64,000 nt of DNA from Calycina herbarum. Lineage: Eukaryota; Ascomycota; Leotiomycetes; Helotiales; Pezizellaceae. The position numbers were made by a program, and so were the translations under genes. Positions 23,361-35,157 of this stretch are shown here, one piece after another. Location of the stretch: the NCBI GenBank assembly GCA_001414485.1, contig LLEY01000204.1, forward strand, positions 1 to 64,000. The letters are read 5' to 3'. Position 1 is the first letter of the stretch. Every line of letters starts with the position of its first letter. The notes below the pieces were generated by a model that made no database searches, was not told the origin of the DNA, and saw only the letters and a list, made by a program, of their open reading frames with translations.

Positions 23361-24858
23361 ATTTTCTACCTGTTCAACTCTAATAAGTGACAGGACAGAA
23401 TATGTTGAAGATGGTTGACGAGAAAGACAGTGCTTGTCGAGTCTGGACCGTGAATCTGGAGATCTACCTGGTCAAATAGTCTCCCAAGCGTTTCCCAGGC
23501 CAGGCCCTCACTTCATCAGTGACATCCCTCCCCTGAGATCAAGCTCTGTCCCTAAATAAACATTTGCACAGACACTCCCCGGGTTTGGACGGCGGGGATG
23601 GGCCGATACCAGGTCATGGATCCCAGAAACGTGGATATTGCTAAAGAATAGTCTACGCTTGGGAAGAAAGCACAATGTGACTGAGGATATAAAAGCAACA
23701 ACGTGGAAGAAACGAAAGCAAAACAAGAAGGAATTTCAAAGTTCCGGAAAGGTATGGGACGGCACGGCTAACCGGGAGAGAGGCTCCATCTGGAGATTTC
23801 CATGGGCAATTAATTTCCCGGTATTAGCCCTGATAAATACCCCATAATTTCGAAAATTAATTTCTTGAAGCCGGTTCTCGGGGTCGTACACTTGTTCGAT
23901 GCTCCATGTTCCGAGTCAACATTTTTGAATGGATGTATATAAATTGGACCAGACGGAAGAAGGATTTGACCTGAACAGATAGTTGCAAATTGTTCTGTTA
24001 CTGGGAAATGCTCTCATTGGCGGTCCATAAATTTGGTATTTTGGAGACGAAAGATCAAATGCAGGGACCTGAGGAACATCTCCACAAACACAGGCAAGCG
24101 TTCGCGAGGAAGTGACCCGGGCGACCGTTAATCCACCTTTTTCTGAATAGTTATGGTGTTTTCCCACTTTTTTCCCAATTGAAATCCACCCGAGATTATG
24201 CATTGTCCACTGGACGTCCATGTGGCGTTGATATCCCGGGGTTTGGGGCAGTGGCGTGGGATCCTTCGCATTTCGAAACCGGGCCTGTGGATGATCAGGG
24301 CCACGAATTCCTCGTGGCGATGACAGGTCGCAACGACACGGATGGTGGTGACATCTCCAGGTCCAGCATTGCTTTGATCAGCAAGCAAGATTTCTCGTCT
24401 CCAAGTTCATGCATGTTCTGTGCCTTGTTCTTCTCCTCCTCCACCACCTCAGCCCTTCGCTCCGATTGAGTCTCGAGCTGTTGAGTAATATTCGCAGACT
24501 ATCTCTCTCGAGAGTTGGACTCTCAGACACGTTTTTCCAGTATATCGGCTCTCATACGAGTTAGTAACGGTTGTAAATATTGCTTACGTGCTATTCAGCT
24601 TCTGGTTGACGTCGCCTCCGTCTCATATTCAACAAACGACGTTTTGTTGATTTGAGCTTCTTGAAGTTGTCGAAATTTGGAAATCGGTCAAGTGGAACAT
24701 TTGGTTCGCTTCTGTCGCTTGGCGGGAAACCCGGAAAAGCCTTCCCCTCTTTCTCCCTCCCAACCTCCTTATTTTACAAAATGAAGCACAATCCGAAATC
24801 ACATCAAGGTACGGAGTATTCTCAGTTTGATTATGTCAATCTCATCAATTTCCCGTCG
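23361..24858. other. intergenic, about 1.5 kb
   Basis: A frame at 24179-24469 on the plus strand and its minus-strand shadow are the longest here, and neither shows a motif. No repeat was recognised. Confidence 0.45.
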
Positions 24859-26753
24859 CTACCACATATTGGACTGAGTATAATCGCATTTAGGGCAAGT
24901 CCATCTACCCATCGTGGTTGTATTCTTGCCGCAGCCGCCTCCACATCGATATCCCTTCCAACCAAAAAGACCGGCTCTAGCAACCTTGGGTATTTTTTTA
25001 GGAGTCGCATTCTCATTCTCAAGTTCCAGTTTTTCCCTTGCTAACGCCTCTTGCCTGTTGTTGATATTTTCAATCTCCCTTCTCAGCTCATTCTCGTTTC
25101 GTTTCATTTCGCTTCTTAGTTGCCTTTCGTTTTGCAAGGAACAAAAATGCGCTATGTTTCGAAAGTCAGAATCAATTTCAATAACCTGGGGATATAAATA
25201 AACACACGAGTTCTATCTGTATTCTCAAACTCGCGCTTGGCCCTCTCCAGTTCCTGTTTTGTGCTTTCCAACTCTTCTTGAAACTTCTTTTCCATATTCA
25301 ACATCTCTTCCCGAATCTCAGTCCCAGCCGATGTCTCAACCAGCGATCTTCCCTCATCGAGTTCGGTCTGGAGTTGTGTTGGCTCCGGTTTGTTTTTCAG
25401 CAGAGACTTTATCAGCATCAGAGCATCTTGTCTCGTGTTTGTCATGATCCTGGTTACACTGGAGCCACCGTTGATCATGTCCTTCCAGAAATCTTGCTTG
25501 AGCTCTTGCTCTTTCCGGGCACCTCGACCTTCGTCTTCCTTCTCCCACATCGTGGTGGCAAGAGCGACATTCTTCAAAGAATTCGTGCCACACAGCTTCC
25601 TCATCATTCGCAGATTTCTCATGCTCGGCCCATCCATTCGAGTATCGGTAATGCGATGAAGATATACGATTCCAGAAAGGCACACACCATCATCGTATGT
25701 ATCCTTCATCCAATCGGCAATTCTTTTCAAGACTTCGGTGTCGCTAATATGTGTGTCACTGAACCCAGGAGTATCCACAAGCAGAACGGTATGCCCTTCG
25801 ATACAACATGCGACCGGGCGAACTTCGTCGGTACCTTCATACGAACTTTCGTCAGCCCGAAATCTACATATTCAGATCTATTGGTGGGATTACATAAGAG
25901 AGTTGGTGTTGCCCTTAGGCACATGTTTCGGTAAACATTGTGCAAAATGGTCTGGGATAATTGTTCAAGGAGTTCGCTGATCGACCGAGAAATACCTCGC
26001 ATAATAGATAAAGGGTACCGAAGAGCAATGGCTGAACTTACAAGAAGTCAAACTGTGTCCGATTTCGAGGTCCTCTCCAGTTACGGCTTTGATCAACGAT
26101 GTTTTCCCAGTGCCTGTCTGGCCGAAAACGGCGATGACAATAGGTCTTTCAGTATTGGCATTGCCATATACATTTGCAGATCGGTTCGTGTTCGAGGTCA
26201 AACTCTCTGGCATTGTTTCGGAGTCGTTCAATCCGCGTCCCTGAGGAGACTCGTAGGCCAACTCCAAAGAATTCCCACCTTGGGAAGTTCTAGGAAGACT
26301 TCGTCCGGTGGTAGGTTTTGGAACAACCCGTGTGGTGGGCCTCGGAGGAGACGAAGCTGGTGAGTTGATCCAGCTTGAGGGTGGTCTAGGAACAATTGTC
26401 GGCTTCGGAGTCGTTGGCGACGTTAAGTTCGAAATCAAATAATTCTCATCTACTGTGGGGGTAGGCGATTCATCCTTGGGAGCAGAATTTTGTTCTACCA
26501 AGAACATATCTTGATTGACAGGTTCGATGACTCCATAAGGATATTCCAAGCTCGATGCTCTCGGGACCTTCGGCATCGGGGTTGGTTCTCGTGTATGGGC
26601 TGGTGTTGACGTCCCGGAAATCCACGAACCTGGCATTGGATATACTCCCGACATGATGGCTCGATTATTTTGACATTCTCCTAATTCAGAAATTCTCAGT
26701 GAAGTTTTTTCGAAGGAGGCTGAGACCCCAAACATCAGTCTTGGGAGTAGCAT
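24859..26753 (-). CDS. AIG1/septin-like GTPase with coiled coil and C-terminal zinc ribbon, about 510 aa
   Basis: Exons are 26753-26042, 25834-25208 and 25151-24859, with introns of 207 and 56 bp; all phases agree. The frame has two candidate starts, ATG at 26753 and ATG at 26654 (MSGVYPMPGSW); the second fits a normal N-terminus better and gives 510 aa. A Pro/Ser/Thr-rich disordered region (about 150 residues) comes first. The GTPase domain follows: P-loop GQTGTGKTS, G3 DTPGFSDT, and ATTMWEKED in the G4 area in place of a clear NKxD. A long coiled coil (EEMLNMEKKFQEELESTKQE to NRQEALAREKLELEN) then leads to CGGGC and CPKC, a probable zinc ribbon. The G domain is of the kind found in AIG1/GIMAP-like immune GTPases and fungal relatives. 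The last intron splits the coiled coil. Confidence 0.8.
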
Positions 26754-27455
26754 GAAATGCGGGGGAGTCGCATATTCTCATCAATGTCACCTATCCTTAT
26801 CTCTCGTGGTGTGATATTCCTTCTAAATACTGCAGTATCTTCGACTGTTTCTGGCGAGCCGCATGTTTGCACATGGATATCTCACGAATGGCGCTTTACC
26901 ACGTTCTTGACGAGGAGTTCTCGATGGTACGCTATCTCAGCTGGTTACACAGCTTTCAAATCACGCCTGGTTATTGAACATGCTCTCTTATTTACACATC
27001 GTTAATCCTTTGAGAATATTTCTCTCCCGGTATATCGAGTTACTCCAATTTCTCCAGTATCATGAGGAGTTGCGAGATGCGGCGGGGCCTTTCCCGTTCG
27101 TAACTCAGCTCTGTCGGGATTTTCAGGTCCAGGTAACACAAGATTCTGGCCACCAATCAGGAACTTCAGTCCAATTGTTGTCCAGTCCAAAATTCTGTTA
27201 CGTCAATGGGCTTGATCGCTACTTTCTTCCTTCCCCCAGCCTTTCTTGACTTCGATTTTTTCCCTCCCAAAATCCTCGAGCACAATCACACATCCTCTAC
27301 CTCTATACTTCTATCAAGAGCTAATCAACTTACCAATATTCCCTTGATCGTTGAAATACATTCCGGTACGATTTTGGCTCCAAGGAAGCCTGAGATACAC
27401 GGCATCGGCATATTTGCCTCTGCTTCCTGTATTTCGTTATACTAAAACCTTCACA
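26754..27455. other. divergent intergenic between the GTPase and Clr5-ankyrin genes
   Basis: The two genes are transcribed away from each other. Only unsupported short frames are present, and no clear promoter element was picked out. Confidence 0.45.
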
Positions 27456-29291
27456 ATGGAGCAAATATCTGGACTGGACTGGGATCGGTTCGAAGCCGTT
27501 CTTCGAAATCCGTATCTGGAGCAAAATATGACCTTCGGGAGAGTCATGGATGAAATGTCGAGGACTTATCACTTCAACGCAACGTAAGTACCCCCAATTT
27601 CTCGTTCTTTTGCGGGAAGCCAGACTGATTACAAGAAGGCACAATATGAGCTCTAATTCAAGAAATGGTTGTTTCGAAAGAACGGCACTGCGGAAGACTG
27701 GAAGATAATTACGGGCAAAATTGCAACCCGGGAAGCGGAGAATAAAAGAAGTGAAGTTGTTTTCAATGGAAAACTCCTCGAATCGAAGAAGCTCCAGAAG
27801 CAGATAACTCGTTATGGGCCTTGGAAAAGACCTGTCAATCTGCCATCCGGTATGCAATCTCAAGTATCTCAACAAGCCGAACCATCACCTTCAGCTCCCG
27901 AGGGGCTCATTATACGGACCCCACCAACAGTTGTTGAAACTTTAAAATCAAGTACACAACCTGCCACACAACCACCACACAGCCTACCATACAACGTCTT
28001 CATGTGGAGTCTGGCTCTTCGCCACCAACCTCAAACTTCACAATCCTAAGCCCCGAGAGGCTTGCGATCTCCGATCATGATTTTCCCTTAGAGGCTATCA
28101 CAGAAATTGAATCAAGTCCATTCCTTCCTTTTCAACAATTTAATTCGGAATTTGGCCACCTGAGTAAGTGGAACCTAGGTCCCCACAAAGCGAATTCGAT
28201 CATGCTTTCGTCCACAAGCAAGATCGCAGCTGACCCAACTACCAAGGGAACCCATTTTTGCAGTCCGTTGAGGAAGGGAAATCCCTTATAACTGTTCCCC
28301 CAGAAAGCTTGATTCTAAAAGAGCTGAGAAGGCCATATCGGCTGCTCTCGGCAAGCTCATTTGATGAAATAAGAAAAGCTGTAGCACCCGAGGGCGTCTA
28401 TCTGGGAAACTCAACAGCGATCGTGCAGGAGAAGCCATCCTCCGATTTACACTTCCTGAAGTTGACCTTATACCAGGCTACAAACAAATTCTCTGAATCG
28501 ACATCAGATATTAGTAAAACTGTCTATAATTGGATACAAAACCGCTCGAATGCTGGACTTTTAGACTACATCTTGTCAATTGGTGGACTTACGGTCGAAG
28601 CAATTACTGAAAATCTCTTTCGGCTTGCTCTCGACGCCGATGATGCCAGCATCATCGAGAAACTGATGAGGGAGGTCTCGACCCAAATGATCTGTTATAA
28701 TGTAGGAGCTACCACCCGAGTTGGGGGGATTCCTATACACCACTAAATGTTGCATGTGAAAAGCAAAGTTTACCGCTGGTGAAAACGCTCCTAGCCGCAG
28801 GAGCAAAGGGCACCACTTTTGTTGAAAACGAGGTTATATCAGATCTCCGCTAATGTCAGCCGTGGACTCTGCTGACGAATACGGAAAGTTAAAAGACAAA
28901 GTTGACCTTGAGCTTGTGAAAATTCTATTGAATGCTGGTGCGGCGGTCAATCCTGGGGAAGATGAATCTCCTCTTGGTGAAGCCGTCGATCGGGGGCATC
29001 TTGAACTTGTTGATCTTCTTATCTCTGTGGGAGCAAATGTAAATTTTAACACTGAAGCTTCTCTGGGATTTTACCGTTCTAGTCTGCTCTTCAATGCTTT
29101 GGAACAACGGGTCGATATCCCGAGAACTGAAGATAGTCCAAAGTCTGATTCGCGCTGGAGCTGATGCTCGGGGTATAGAGAAATAGGAAGATGAAACGAT
29201 AACAGTATTAGAAGCAGTAATATACTATTAAAACTTTAAATTGATATAACTGCTTTTAAAAAGCGGCGCTCAAGTAGAGGAAGACGCTTAA
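27456..29291 (+). pseudogene. Clr5-domain ankyrin-repeat gene, 5' half, broken and interrupted by the transposon island
   Basis: ATG at 27456 opens MEQISGLDWDRFEAVLRNPY, which with FKKWLFRKNG after a short intron (GTAAGT at 27584) is a Clr5 domain, a fungal N-terminal domain usually followed by repeats. A TAA at 27654-27656 sits where Gln is expected, and the intron does not restore phase. Coding text then continues in shifted frames: 27669-28049, 28004-28170, 28258-28746 (ending GATTRVGGIPIHH), then ankyrin text PLNVACEKQSLPLVKTLLAAG, 28853-29164 (LELVKILLNAGAAVNPGEDE, HLELVDLLISVGANVN), then SLIRAGADARG and LLLKSGAQVEEDA. The last 35 codons hold stops at 29184, 29229, 29247 and 29289, each explained by one C-to-T change from CAG or CAA. 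The 3' half is at 52200-52910. Confidence 0.75.
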
Positions 29292-29478
29292 TAATTAACT
29301 TATTATTATTATATAAGTAAATAGAGTTATAAGTTATATCTATCTACGTAACTAGAACGCTATATTACTTAGTAATAAAAGTGGAATTATCTTATTTCTA
29401 CTTTCTACTTATCTACTAATTAATTAAAGCTCTTTATCTCTTCTTCTTAGCTATTTCTTATTTACTTTTAAATTATCT
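29292..29478. other. AT-rich RIP-like junction DNA at the left edge of the island
   Basis: TpA-rich sequence between the last readable ankyrin codon and the first LTR. It may be mutated host coding DNA or a fragment of an older element. No boundary could be set. Confidence 0.4.
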
Positions 29479-29661
29479 TATAACAGTCCCAGTCACATAC
29501 GACTGGATCACGTGCCGAGGTTCTACCGAAGTCGCGCTTAGTATACATAAATAGAGACAGAGCGTACTAACTCTCCTCTTCTCTCTTTAGTTTAGTTTTC
29601 TTCGAATATAGATACTATTTAGCAAGTATCTCTTTTAGTATATTTATAGAGAGCTGTTATA
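29479..29661 (+). repeat. 5' LTR of element A (183 bp)
   Basis: Begins TATAACAG and ends CTGTTATA. The 3' copy ends CTGTCACA, so the unmutated ends were probably TGTGACAG and CTGTCACA, an 8-bp inverted terminus with standard TG and CA borders. Confidence 0.85.
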
Positions 29662-32600
29662 CTAAAACTAAACTCACACTCTCGCCTAGGAAGGCATACG
29701 AATATTCTAAAACTAACGAACGAAAACATATACATTCACCTTATAACAAATCCCTTTATACGTAGTAACAAGTTATAACGCTCCTCTCTTAGCTAGCTCG
29801 ATAAGCAATCGAACGAAGAGCTTCTACCTTTACCTTTACCTTTGCTACCTACTATTAACACTAGCTCTCGAAAGACTAAGACCTCTTCCCGAGCTATAGC
29901 ACTACCACCTTTACCTACTAGTAAGGCTACTACTAGCTCTTCTACAGCAGCAAAGTCTAAGTCACCTCCTCCTCTTATAGTCGACGATGTCTTATAATAA
30001 ATCCTTTAGACGATAACTACTCTTACGGATAAGGTCTACTATCTTAAAGTTAATACTAGATCTACCTCTTAAGTAGTAGAAATACACGTACGCCGTAAAT
30101 ACACCTCTATAGAGCTTAAAGCTGAAAAGGTTACCTAATCCACTCCTACTGCCTAGTCTTCTAAGAAGACTAGTAAAGTAGAGAATCCACGTACGTTTAT
30201 AATAGAAGACGACTAGATCACGTATAACACCTAGGAGACTAAAATTATAGCAAAGCTATATATTAATACCGACTACTTCGAATCTAAAGAGGTAAAGATG
30301 AATCTGGTATATCGCGCTACTACTAGCTAAGCACGTGATTATATTTACCTAAAATACAAGTTCGATACTAACGACCGATTTACCACTTATAACGAGATAC
30401 TAGCTTACCTCCGTAACATTGTAGTCAGTTTATACGTTTGTAACAAGGCTTATAAGAAGTACTAAGAGCTATAAATAGCTCGAGAGACGTTCCACGAGTT
30501 TCGAGCAAAGTTCTAGAAGCTGGTAGACAAGTCTAGAGCTCTAAAGTAAGACAGAATTAACGACCTTTTTAACAAGTTAACTATCAACTTCTAACAAGCT
30601 CTTATAGTTGTTAGACTTCAAGCTAAGGGAGACATAGACCTCTTTTACACTCTTACTAGTAGCGTCGACAACGACCTATGAGACATTACAGAAGAAAAGG
30701 CTAGAAAGCGTGTAAGTAAGTATCTACCTACTACAGCTATAAATACAGCTACAGCTACACGTTCTCTAGAAATTCCTGCTCGTATAGCTAGTATTCACCC
30801 CTCTACTAACATATGTTACAACTATAGAGAAGTCGGCTATTATATCAAGTCCTGCCCACAGCTAAGAGTTTATAAGAAGGTAGACTTAAGCGAGCTAGAG
30901 AAAGAAGAAGAAGCTAGATCTAAGTCGGGAAACGAATACACCTAAGAGAAGACTCCACCTTAGGTAAATATAGGATTAATCTCTCTAAGATTAATCTATA
31001 GTTATTAGTTAGTAGAAAAGCGTTTACTTTACCTAGTATAATAACAATTAATAGATATAGTATATAAACCACTACTCTTAGTAACCTAGGAGCAAATACA
31101 TTCTCTTTTATAGACGCCTAATTCAGCTACGACTTAGTAAAGTTCTATAACCTTAAAACAAAAAGACTTCCTATACCTATAAAGATTCGTAGATATAATA
31201 GAGAGATTAGCAGAGAAGCTACTTACTACCTCCTCTCTAATTACGTATTAGATAGCTATAAATTCTTTAACATACCCTTTATTCTACTAGACCTAGGATT
31301 ACACAACGTTATCCTCAGCTAAAAATTCTTTAAATACTTTTATATTAATATCAACGTAACTTATCGAAAGTTACTCTAGCTAGAGGAACTTAAGCCTTAC
31401 TTCTCTACTCAGCAGCCTACCCCTCTCTCGTACGAAGCTATTCGTCCTAAAGACTCTACGCTCTTTTACTAGAATTAGGCAGACGCTTATAACCTTATAA
31501 TAGAAACGGACGAATTATAAAGACAGAATAGCCGATCTATTCTAGAACTTTATATAATAGAACATCTAGAATACGTACCTATAATCTACGAAAGTAACCA
31601 CTAGTCTTCTATATAAGCATAATACTAGATTATAAAACAGGAACTCGAGGGATTACCTAAGAAAGTACTTACCCTAGTCTATCGATGAAAGCCCTTTCTA
31701 AAGTAAGAACCTTCTACGATAATCAACATCTCTACTATATCCGCGGTAGGAATACACTACTATTTACTTTAGGAAGATAGCGAGATGTTCACTACCAGCT
31801 TATACGAGATTAACAGCATTATAGCTGGATAAGAAGAGGATTATATAGCAACACTAGAGGTTCTAGAGAAGTACGTAGATTTTATAGACGTATCCTCAAA
31901 GGAAGCTTTAGATACTCTACTACCTTACCGATATTACAACTACAAAATACAGCTAGAAGGAACAGATACTCTTAGATATTCTCTACTATATAAGATGTCG
32001 ACTAAAGAGCTACTTACTATAAAGGAATACATCTTAGACAACCTTTATAAGGGATTTATAGAGCATAGCCAGTCCCCTTTTACTACTCTAGTACTATTTA
32101 TTAAGAAGGTAGACAGAAGATTACGCTTTTATATTAACTTCTAGAAGCTTAATAACCTTACTTAAAAAGACTACTATCTACTTCCTCTTATTAATAAAAC
32201 GCTAGCCTATATTAGCTAAGCTTATATCTTTATAAAACTCGATATCTATTAAGCTTTCCATCGTATACGAATAGATCCTAATTCTAAAGAACTAACCACT
32301 TTCCGTATACGTTATAGAATATACAAGTATAAGGTTCTACTCTTTAGACTTATAAATAGACTATCTACGTACTAGTAGTATATAAACAACGTACTTTTCG
32401 ACTATTTAGACGATTTCTACTCTACTTACTTAGACGATATCCTTATCTATTCTTCGAATATATTAGAGTACGAGAAACACGTACGAAAAGTCCTCTAGCA
32501 ACTATAAGATACTAGCTTATAAGTAGATATTAAGAAATACGAATTTAACGTCGAGAAGACAAAATACCTTAGCTTTATTATTAGGACTAACAGTATTAAA

Positions 32601-34974
32601 GTAGATCTAGAAAAAGTTATAGTAGTCTAGAATTAGCAAGCATCAGATATAGTAAAAGGCGTCTAGAGCTTCCTAGGCTTTTACAACTTCTACTAGAGGT
32701 TTATATAGAATTATAGAATTATTACAAAACCACTTATACGTCTTACAAAGGACAACGTACTCTTTAACTTCAACAAAAGCTTCTAGGACGCTTTTAAGGA
32801 GCTGAAAGAATACCTTACAACAGCACCAGTTCTTCGCTACTACTCTTTAGAGCTTCCTACGATAATCGAGATAGACGCCTCAGACGGGATAATCGCTAGG
32901 ATACTACAACAACAGTAAGCAGACGGCGAATAGTACCTAGTAGCTTACTTTAGTAAGGTCATATCCTCAGCTAAGTATAATTACAAGATTTATAACAAAG
33001 AGATACTCGCAATCGTACGCTCGCTTACGGAATAGAGACTAGAATTACAAAGCACGTATAAGAAAGTTCGTATTTATACTAACTACAAAGCACTCAAGTA
33101 CTTTATAACGACAAAGCAGCTCACTACACGTCAAGCCAGATAGGCTAAAGCTTTAGCCGAATACTACTTTATAGTAATATACCGTTCTAGAAAAGAGAAT
33201 AGAAAGGCGGACGCTTTAACACGAAAAACAGACGAGTTACAGACTTAGAAGGAGCTAAAAGAACAATACCGAACCTATACGCTCTTAACGAAAGAACAAG
33301 TCGATATAGAAACACTTAAAGACCTTAGAGTCGAAATAAGCTCTATTATACTAGCTCTAGTCGACGACGACCACTTCTAGGAGTCTCTTACGCTCTCTAA
33401 ACGAATCTGTAAAGCAAATAAGGATACTAAGACACTTCAAGCTTTACGATTATAGGCTAAGAACGACGAAGACTCTCCGTACGTCTTAGAGGAAGACCTA
33501 CTGCTTTATCGAGGCTGCTTAATAGTACTAGATATCGATACTTTATAGACAGACCTAATCTGTAAAGCACACGACCAAGTACTGCTAGCCCACCCTAGAC
33601 GAGACAAGACCTACTAGATCCTTCGCTCGAGATATATCTAGCGAAATATGAAGTCTAATATTACGTAATACGTACGTAACTGTTACGAATGTCGAAGAGC
33701 GGATATACTAAGAGATAAGACCCCTGGTTATCTACACCCACTTCCAGTCCTATTACGTATATAACAACACGTAGCAATAGACTTTAAATCCTTCCTAGCT
33801 AATAAGCACAGCTTTAACAACGTATTCGTAGTTATTAACCGATTATCTAAACAATCCATCTCTATCCCGTACTAAAAGGAAGTAACAGCTAAGCAGATAG
33901 CTAGGCTATACTTATAGTACGTATTATAATATCACGGAATCCTAGAGAGTATTATCTCTAACAGAGGCTCTTAGTTTATCTCTACCTTCTAGCGAGAATT
34001 TACACGAATCCTCAGCGTCCGGCTTCGACTTTCGACCGCAAATCACGTCTAAATAGACAGACAAACCGAAATTATAAACCAGTACCTAGATCAGCGCTTA
34101 CAGCCGTACGTAAATTACTACTAGAATAATTAGTTAGAGCTACTTCTAATAATAGACCACGCTTAGCTTATACTACCTTATAGTACTATTAGAATATCCT
34201 CGTTCGAATTACAAAAGAGCTACTTACTAAGAACGTCTTTTAACTAGTATACGCCTAAACCCTCGACTATATAAGAGAGGCTATTATAAGAAGAAGCTAC
34301 AACAGTTACAAAGACTCTTTAAGAAGTACTAGACGTCGGCTAAGCAAATATAGTAAAAGCTTAAGAAAAGAAAGAACAGAACGTAAATAGACATAGATAA
34401 GAAGTAGACTTTAGAGTTAGTAATATAGTTTTTATTACTACAAAGGACTAGAATACGCAAAGACCTAGCTAGAAGTTAGACCACTAGATAGCTAGACCTT
34501 TTAAGATTCTTAAGGAAGTTAGCTCTGCTTTTAGACTCTAGTTACTATCCTCTATTAGAGTCTATCCTGTCTTTGTACTAGAGAAGTTATATAAAGCTTT
34601 AGATAATCCTCTGCCTAGACAAGTAAGTACGCTACCTCTACTGATTATCGTCGACAAAGAAGAAGAATAGGAGGTTAAGGAAGTACTTATAAGTAAGACG
34701 CGATAGAAGTCTCTTTACTACCGATTAAAGTAGAAGGGCTATAACGAGGACCTTGACTAGCACCTAGCTCGCTACGTAGCCTACTCGCTACATATGTTAA
34801 AGGAATTCTATTTAACGAATCCAACAGCTGACGGGCCTCTAAAGGCTCTTCCTTTGTAGCTAGAGGCGTACGAGGCAGGAAGAGACAATTACAGCGAATT
34901 AGAGAGTAACGACTCTATAGCTACGGAAGACAAAGCGGCTTAGTTAGAGAGGGCCCGGTTAAAGGAGAGGGTGG

Positions 34975-35157
34975 TATAACAGTCCTAGTCATATACGACT
35001 AGATCACGTACTAAGGTTCTACCGAAGTCTCGCTTAGTATATATAAATAGAGACAGAGCGTACTAACTCTCCTCTTCTCTCTTTAGTTTAGTTTTCTTCG
35101 AATATAGGTACTATTCAGCAAGTATCTCTTTTGGTACATTTGTAAAGGGCTGTCACA
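34975..35157 (+). repeat. 3' LTR of element A (183 bp)
   Basis: Same length as the 5' LTR. By eye they differ at 17 positions, 16 of them transitions, as expected if RIP rather than age caused the divergence. Confidence 0.85.

Larger units (their letters stand above)
29479..35157 (+). mobile_element. full-length Ty3/gypsy chromodomain retrotransposon (element A), RIP-inactivated
   Basis: Two direct 183-bp LTRs bound a 5.3-kb interior whose plus-strand frames carry gag and pol in the usual order, broken by many TAG and TAA. The gag zinc knuckle lies near 30814-30855 with its second Cys and its His both read as Tyr. A retropepsin region is near 31080-31400. Reverse transcriptase lies about 32000-32620 with YLDDIL near 32427, RNase H about 32820-33230, integrase about 33560-34250 (AHPRRDK, then NCYECRR), and a chromodomain near 34690-34800 (KGYNEDLD). 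A purine-rich tract (AAAGGAGAGGGTGG) precedes the 3' LTR. Trp codons are nearly absent because TGG has become TAG. No convincing 5-bp target duplication was found. Confidence 0.88.

Noticed and set aside
23908..24480. Possible small gene between the 7TM and GTPase genes
   Set aside because: Frames on both strands overlap, none has a motif, and no splice pair extends them.
27330..27875. 181-codon minus-strand frame
   Set aside because: Antisense to the Clr5 exon; no motif and no splice support.
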